NCBI GenBank assembly: GCA_018971775.1
Contig: JAGXAB010000069.1
Location: 1 to 34,119, forward strand
Length of the DNA: 34,119 bases
Direction: 5' to 3'
From: Cyanobacteria bacterium REEB67
GTDB taxonomy: Bacteria; Cyanobacteriota; Vampirovibrionia; Obscuribacterales; Obscuribacteraceae
A program made the position numbers and the translations under genes. Below the pieces are notes generated by a model. It was not told the origin of the DNA. It made no database searches and worked only from the letters and a program-made list of their open reading frames with translations. Of the stretch, positions 30,231 through 34,119 are shown in pieces; the stretch's first letter is position 1, and the number at the start of each line of letters is the position of its first letter.

Positions 30231-30752
30231 ATGCCACATTTAGAATCTCAGTTGGATAATAGTGCCCATAATGCGCCGCGTCCCGAGGGCCTTGACGCGT
30301 CACAATATCAGGCGCGGACGGCGGTGAATGATACGCCGCCCAATGCTTCGGTAAACGCACATTTGCCCGACGGCAACCGTTTACTCGGCCAGTTAAAGGA
30401 GTCAGATTCGAGCCATGGAAAAGATGACAGCATCAATCAGGAGCTTAATCCGGGCCAGGAGGGATTAGCCGACCCTGAGCGCATGAAGAGCGTTGACCAC
30501 CTTTCTACCGAAGTGGAAAAACTGCTCGGCAAAGGCGATCCTGAAGACTACAACAGTGTCCAGAATGCCGCCTATCGTTACATGATGAATAAGGAATGTG
30601 TGGACGATTATTCGTCGACTTCTGAGGCAGATCAGGCGATCATCAACAAGGCCGATCCGACCTTGCTCAAGAAGCTCGATGACATCGTTGCTGCCGATGA
30701 AAAAAAAGGTCCTGTCCCCGGCAGTAAATGCGAAGGCGTGCCGATCAGCTAA
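30231..30752 (+). CDS. Hydrophilic protein, unknown
   Basis: A 173-residue acidic protein without signal peptide or membrane helix. ATG 30231 has GGAAG at 30218-30222; an upstream TTG (30090) would give an Arg/Trp-rich extension not typical of a gene. The N-terminal half is polar and Asn/Pro/Asp-rich, apparently disordered; the second half is helical (KSVDHLSTEVEKLL, later DPTLLKKLDDIVAADEKK) and holds two cysteines. It resembles the 4602-5123 product in style only. A strong hairpin follows it. Confidence 0.6.
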   Translation: MPHLESQLDNSAHNAPRPEGLDASQYQARTAVNDTPPNASVNAHLPDGNRLLGQLKESDSSHGKDDSINQELNPGQEGLADPERMKSVDHLSTEVEKLLGKGDPEDYNSVQNAAYRYMMNKECVDDYSSTSEADQAIINKADPTLLKKLDDIVAADEKKGPVPGSKCEGVPIS

Positions 30753-30764
30753 ATCTATCTAAAT

Positions 30765-30792
30765 CAGCCATCCGCGAATCAGCGGACGGCTG
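30765..30792. terminator. Strong hairpin, probable bidirectional terminator
   Basis: CAGCCATCCGC (30765-30775) pairs with GCGGACGGCTG (30782-30792) around a six-base loop, with one A-C mismatch in eleven positions. It lies between the ends of convergent genes (30752 and 30825). Plus-strand sequence after it is only moderately T-rich (TATTTT), and the minus side reads ATTTAGATAGATTT, so it could serve both genes. Confidence 0.65.
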
Positions 30793-30824
30793 AGCAATCG
30801 TGTATTTTCGCAGCTTTGCCCCGG

Positions 30825-32138
30825 CTATGTCGAGACGAAGGGATTGGCCCTGTCCCTGAAGTCGGGAAAAATTTTAGCTAGCGAGGCCTGCGAAATATTC
30901 ATCTGATCTCCTAGAGATCGGCTGAGCACACTCCTGAAGTCGGTGCTGGTCGGCAAATCGCGCTGCTCGTGCAATTCGTTATTGGCCAGGCCGCCCCAGC
31001 GGCCGTAGACCTTGCCACCGTCGATGCCACCACCCATCAGCCACATGGCATTGCCGTGGCCGTGGTCCGTGCCGCCATTTCCGTTTTCCTTGGCGGTGCG
31101 ACCAAACTCGGACATGACGACGATGGTTGTGTCCTTGTAGAGTTCACCCAGTCCTGCTGCTAGATCGGCGAGACCCATGCTTAGCGTATTTAGCTTATCG
31201 GCCAGGGCTCCTTTGCCGTTGCCTTCGCGGATGTGCGTATCCCAACCACCAAAATCGAGAAAAGCTACCTGGACGGTCGGATCCTTCGTAAACAAGTTGG
31301 AGAGCTGTTTGCCGAAGTTGCTGTAATTTCTTGGAGTGGGTGCGCCACGGTTGGCCACAGCTTGTTCTTTGCGATCATCGGCGCTCATACTGGGAAATTG
31401 ACTCGATACATCGGTTGCGACGCTGGCGATCACGGGCGTAGGTTGGCTGAGGCTGTCGTTGATGCTCTTATGCGCCGACATGCCCTCTTCAAAGGCTGAG
31501 GCCAGGTAATCGTGGCGGGCCGAATACATTGAGCCAAATAGATCGCCTATCATCGGTCGGTCTAGCGAAGTCTTTGTCGGGGCGCCGACTCGTTCCACCG
31601 TCGCTACCGTAGCCGGGCCAGATAAAATCTTCGGCAAAATCGGTCCAATGCTCAGGGCCTGTACCGGACTGTGGTCCGATGGCAGCTCTGAGACCAGGCG
31701 GTTGAGCCAGCCGCTCGAGGACATTTTTTCGCCGGGAATGCCTGACTCCATATAATCCTGGGCGTCGAAGTGGGATCTAGTCGGATCCGGGGAGCCAGCC
31801 GCATGCACGAAGGCCAGAGATTTAGTCATCCAGAAAGGCATCAGCGCTTGCATGCCAGGGTTCAAGCCGAAGTGACCGTCGAGATCGAGGGCACCGGCCG
31901 GCTGTCCCGGCGGCTGTACGGCGATGGTTGGTCTCAGTGTGTAATAGTTGGGATCGCCGTAGGGTACGACAACGTTCAAGCCGTCTATGCCGCCGCGTAA
32001 AAAGATGACGATCAATTTTTTTTGATTGCCCTGCGCTTGCGGATTTTTGTAGGCCCAACCGCTCGAGCCGTGGAGCAGGAGCGCCGAGGAGGCGATAGCC
32101 GCTTTGAGAAAGTCTCTTCTATTCATATTGATATTCAT
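30825..32138 (-). CDS. Tat-exported DUF1501 protein
   Basis: A 437-residue protein with a Tat signal (RRDFLK at 7-12, then a mildly hydrophobic stretch to about residue 28), so it is folded before export. The body shows the DUF1501 signatures: IVIFLRGGIDGLNVVVPYG near the start, the SHFDAQDYMESG motif, and SEFGRTAKENGNGGTDHGHG near the C-terminus. The fold belongs to the alkaline-phosphatase/sulfatase superfamily; the substrate is unknown. AGGTG precedes the ATG. It follows the DUF1800 gene by 36 bases, and this pair is widely conserved, which implies they work together. Confidence 0.92.
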   Translation of the reverse strand: MNINMNRRDFLKAAIASSALLLHGSSGWAYKNPQAQGNQKKLIVIFLRGGIDGLNVVVPYGDPNYYTLRPTIAVQPPGQPAGALDLDGHFGLNPGMQALMPFWMTKSLAFVHAAGSPDPTRSHFDAQDYMESGIPGEKMSSSGWLNRLVSELPSDHSPVQALSIGPILPKILSGPATVATVERVGAPTKTSLDRPMIGDLFGSMYSARHDYLASAFEEGMSAHKSINDSLSQPTPVIASVATDVSSQFPSMSADDRKEQAVANRGAPTPRNYSNFGKQLSNLFTKDPTVQVAFLDFGGWDTHIREGNGKGALADKLNTLSMGLADLAAGLGELYKDTTIVVMSEFGRTAKENGNGGTDHGHGNAMWLMGGGIDGGKVYGRWGGLANNELHEQRDLPTSTDFRSVLSRSLGDQMNISQASLAKIFPDFRDRANPFVST

Positions 32139-32174
32139 AATTCACCTGAGTCCTCTCAATGATTCGACTCTACT

Positions 32175-33845
32175 TCAGTAGAGCATAAATTCGGGGCTGC
32201 CCAGTATCAGTGCTGGTTTTAAATTACCGGGGGCTTTGTCTATGGCCGAGCTCGTCGCCGGTGCGAGTTCCAGGCCAAGAGTTTCTTGAAGATCGCGCGC
32301 GTCGATGGGACCTGGATCGACTCCTTTAAAATGATTGTTGACCAGTTGCACAGCGAAGTTTGCTCGGTGGACAAGGGCGTCTGGGTTTAGCCAGGCTCCG
32401 CGTACATTTTTATAACCATCAGGGGTGAGGCAGCCGTAGAGCGGCTCTCCCTGTTCACGCAAGTATTGCTGGACGCGGTTGTAGTCGTCCGGTCTGGCAC
32501 CGGTTGCGCGCAGTATCGAAATGATGTAGCGCAGAGGCGCTTTGTATTTGACGTTATTGTTGGCCGGATCCATAAATTCGGGGCTTTTGAAAAGTTCTTT
32601 CAAAACGACAGCAATGTCTCCATCGCTTTTGAGAAATTTTGCCGAAAGTTTGTCTACCAGGGCCGCAGGTGGATTGTCATTGACGAAGTACTGCGCCAGT
32701 TGGAAGCAAATGTGATGCGCGGTGGCCGGTTGTCTGCAGAGCATATCCAGGGCCTGTTCGATCTCGTTTTCGCCCGAGCCTTTGATTGTCTGCCCGAGCA
32801 GTACTTTGTCGCCAAAATCGTGTCGCTTTTCATTGAAATACGAGCCGAGTGCATTGGTCGGAGACTTGAGCTCGCCATTTTTACCGTGCACCGAGGTGGT
32901 CAATCCGGTCAAGATATGCGCCAGCTGAATGACGTCCTGCTGCGAATAGCCGCCGTCGACGCCGAGGGTGTGCAATTCCATTAACTCACGGGCGTAGTTT
33001 TCGTTCAGGCCGGGCGTCTTCTTACCATTTTTGTCGACTCGATCGGCTGCATTTTGCCAGTTGTCGAGATAAAAAAGCATAGCCGCATGGTGGCAGGTAG
33101 CGCCGACGATGTCACGAAATTTGCCCAGTGCGTAGGGTCTGATTGCCTGTTCTTCATATGCGCCGAGCCAGTAACGGTCGTTGCCTTTGTCGTTGTATAT
33201 GTTGAAGTGATTGAACCAGAATTCGGTCATCACCTGTTGTAGCTGTCTCGGGCTCTCCACCGCGCGCAGAAGCTTGGCCTTGATCGTGTCGTCCATGACC
33301 TGCTTGCCGAGGGTGCCGCGGATTTTGTTAAAAGCTTTTTTGCCCTCGTCCGATTTTTGATCGATGTTTTGTTCAATCAAGGCCGCCTCGATAGCCGGAG
33401 GTCCGTATTCGACATAAAGATGGTCGGGATCTTTGGTCAGAGCATCGGAATTGCTGACAAAGTCGGTAACTGTGCGCGCTTCTCCAATCGTATCGGGATG
33501 CAGCTGCTGGTCGATGTATCGGTCGATGCCGAGCGACTCCACATTTTGAATGTCCTGCGGGCTTGGGCCGAAGCTGAGACGATTGAGGACGTGCACGACC
33601 TTCTCGCGTTCGGTGAGCGGTGGTAATTTTTGTGCAGCTGGTGGCTTTGCTTCTGAAGTGCCCATTTTGACCGGGATGGCTAATTTTGCCCGGGCGTAGG
33701 CTGGAGCCTCGACTATAAAAGAGCAACCGACCGGTAGTAGGGGGCTGAGCAGCGGTGCCGTTGCTGCGGCAAGAGTCAGAGCTAGAAGTGGTCTTTTCAA
33801 GACATTACCCTTATTGAGTCCAATCACACTATCGATTCCGGACAT
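32175..33845 (-). CDS. DUF1800 exported protein
   Basis: A 556-residue protein with a signal sequence (LKRPLLALTLAAATAPLL to about APAYA). DUF1800 signatures are present: LNRLSFGPSPQDIQNVESLG, the central ENYARELMELHTLGVDGGYS, and the YKAPLRYIISILRATGARP block. Function is unknown; the family pairs with DUF1501 proteins. ATG 33843-33845 has no ribosome site. TTG at 33798-33800 has AAGGG upstream and would begin the signal peptide directly (LKRPLLAL), so the true start may be there, giving 541 residues. Confidence 0.9.
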   Translation of the reverse strand: MSGIDSVIGLNKGNVLKRPLLALTLAAATAPLLSPLLPVGCSFIVEAPAYARAKLAIPVKMGTSEAKPPAAQKLPPLTEREKVVHVLNRLSFGPSPQDIQNVESLGIDRYIDQQLHPDTIGEARTVTDFVSNSDALTKDPDHLYVEYGPPAIEAALIEQNIDQKSDEGKKAFNKIRGTLGKQVMDDTIKAKLLRAVESPRQLQQVMTEFWFNHFNIYNDKGNDRYWLGAYEEQAIRPYALGKFRDIVGATCHHAAMLFYLDNWQNAADRVDKNGKKTPGLNENYARELMELHTLGVDGGYSQQDVIQLAHILTGLTTSVHGKNGELKSPTNALGSYFNEKRHDFGDKVLLGQTIKGSGENEIEQALDMLCRQPATAHHICFQLAQYFVNDNPPAALVDKLSAKFLKSDGDIAVVLKELFKSPEFMDPANNNVKYKAPLRYIISILRATGARPDDYNRVQQYLREQGEPLYGCLTPDGYKNVRGAWLNPDALVHRANFAVQLVNNHFKGVDPGPIDARDLQETLGLELAPATSSAIDKAPGNLKPALILGSPEFMLY

Positions 33846-33877
33846 GAAGAACAGGTGAAGATTATCCCTGATTTGAT

Positions 33878-33905
33878 AGTATATTGCGGCGCAGATTTTG
33901 GTCTA
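33878..33905 (-). promoter_or_regulatory. Candidate promoter of the DUF1800-DUF1501 pair
   Basis: On the minus strand TAGACC (33900-33905) and TATACT (33878-33883) are 16 bases apart, matching four and five of six consensus positions. The predicted start near 33871 lies about 26 bases before the ATG of the DUF1800 gene. Pattern match only. Confidence 0.4.
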
Positions 33906-33984
33906 TCTGCAATTTTCCGGGCTTGCAGACCTGGCCCTGCTCTTGAACGGTCGGAGGAAGGCTGTCAGTCTCGTATAGGAACTC

Positions 33985-34119
33985 TTACAATAGCGACACT
34001 GTAAGCCTTCCAAAGGCTATGTAGGCGCGTTTGTAGGCCTCGAAGCGGGTGATCTGCTGGCATGCTTGCATGAAGCGGCCACAGGGATTGCCACAGCGAG
34101 GTTTTCTACAGCCGCCTTT
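33985..34119 (-). CDS. C-terminal end of an unidentified Cys-rich gene (partial)
   Basis: From the window edge the minus strand is open for 44 residues to a stop at 33985-33987. It contains CRKPRCGNPCGRF, a four-cysteine basic segment that looks like a small zinc-binding motif, followed by a helical QACQQITRFEAYKRAY stretch. The composition is plausible for real coding sequence, but only the end is visible. I cannot assign a family; a transposase or DNA-binding protein tail is one possibility. The rest of the gap to 33846 has no gene apart from the promoter noted. Confidence 0.35.
   Translation of the reverse strand, partial: KGGCRKPRCGNPCGRFMQACQQITRFEAYKRAYIAFGRLTVSLL

Overview
The window is bacterial and gene-dense, with no rRNA, tRNA or CRISPR array that I can see. 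The protein mix suggests a large-genome environmental bacterium. It includes membrane Ser/Thr kinases with leucine-rich repeats, many exported TPR proteins, a Tat-exported DUF1501 protein paired with a DUF1800 protein, a ClpC-type N-domain protein and a chromate transporter. My best guess is the Melainabacteria/Vampirovibrionia side of Cyanobacteria (Obscuribacterales-like); Planctomycetes or a similar phylum is the alternative. This is inference from gene content only.

Left part (1-5.7 kb): an AT-richer stretch holds a HipB/HipA-type toxin-antitoxin pair, an exported DUF4412-like/TPR protein, a fragment of a tyrosine recombinase, a small exported beta-rich protein, a stand-alone Clp N-domain protein, a Gly/Ser-rich protein and a shortened SPFH protein. 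The recombinase fragment and the toxin-antitoxin pair make this look like old accessory DNA.

Middle (5.8-17.3 kb): a large multi-pass membrane protein with a VIT domain, an exported TPR/coiled-coil protein, a single-domain response regulator, a GT1 glycosyltransferase overlapping a ChrA chromate transporter, and a minus-strand run of three exported proteins (matrixin-like metalloprotease, thioredoxin-fold protein without CXXC, TPR protein). Next is an agmatinase-family protein in which three of the six expected metal-binding aspartates/histidines are asparagine.

Kinase block (17.3-27.2 kb): four paralogous membrane kinases lie head to tail on the minus strand with almost no spacing (order of transcription 27201 to 19208), followed by an orphan LRR piece and by a 519-residue protein with a DUF4304-like C-terminal region. 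Three kinases carry an apparently unnamed conserved module between the membrane helix and the LRRs; the fourth lacks the whole outer domain. I regard this as the best candidate for an undescribed signalling system here.

Right part (27.5-34.1 kb): a YbaK-like protein, an AraC-type regulator divergent from an FMN-dependent azoreductase, two small unknown proteins, a strong hairpin terminator, the DUF1800-DUF1501 export pair, and the end of an unidentified Cys-rich gene at the window edge.
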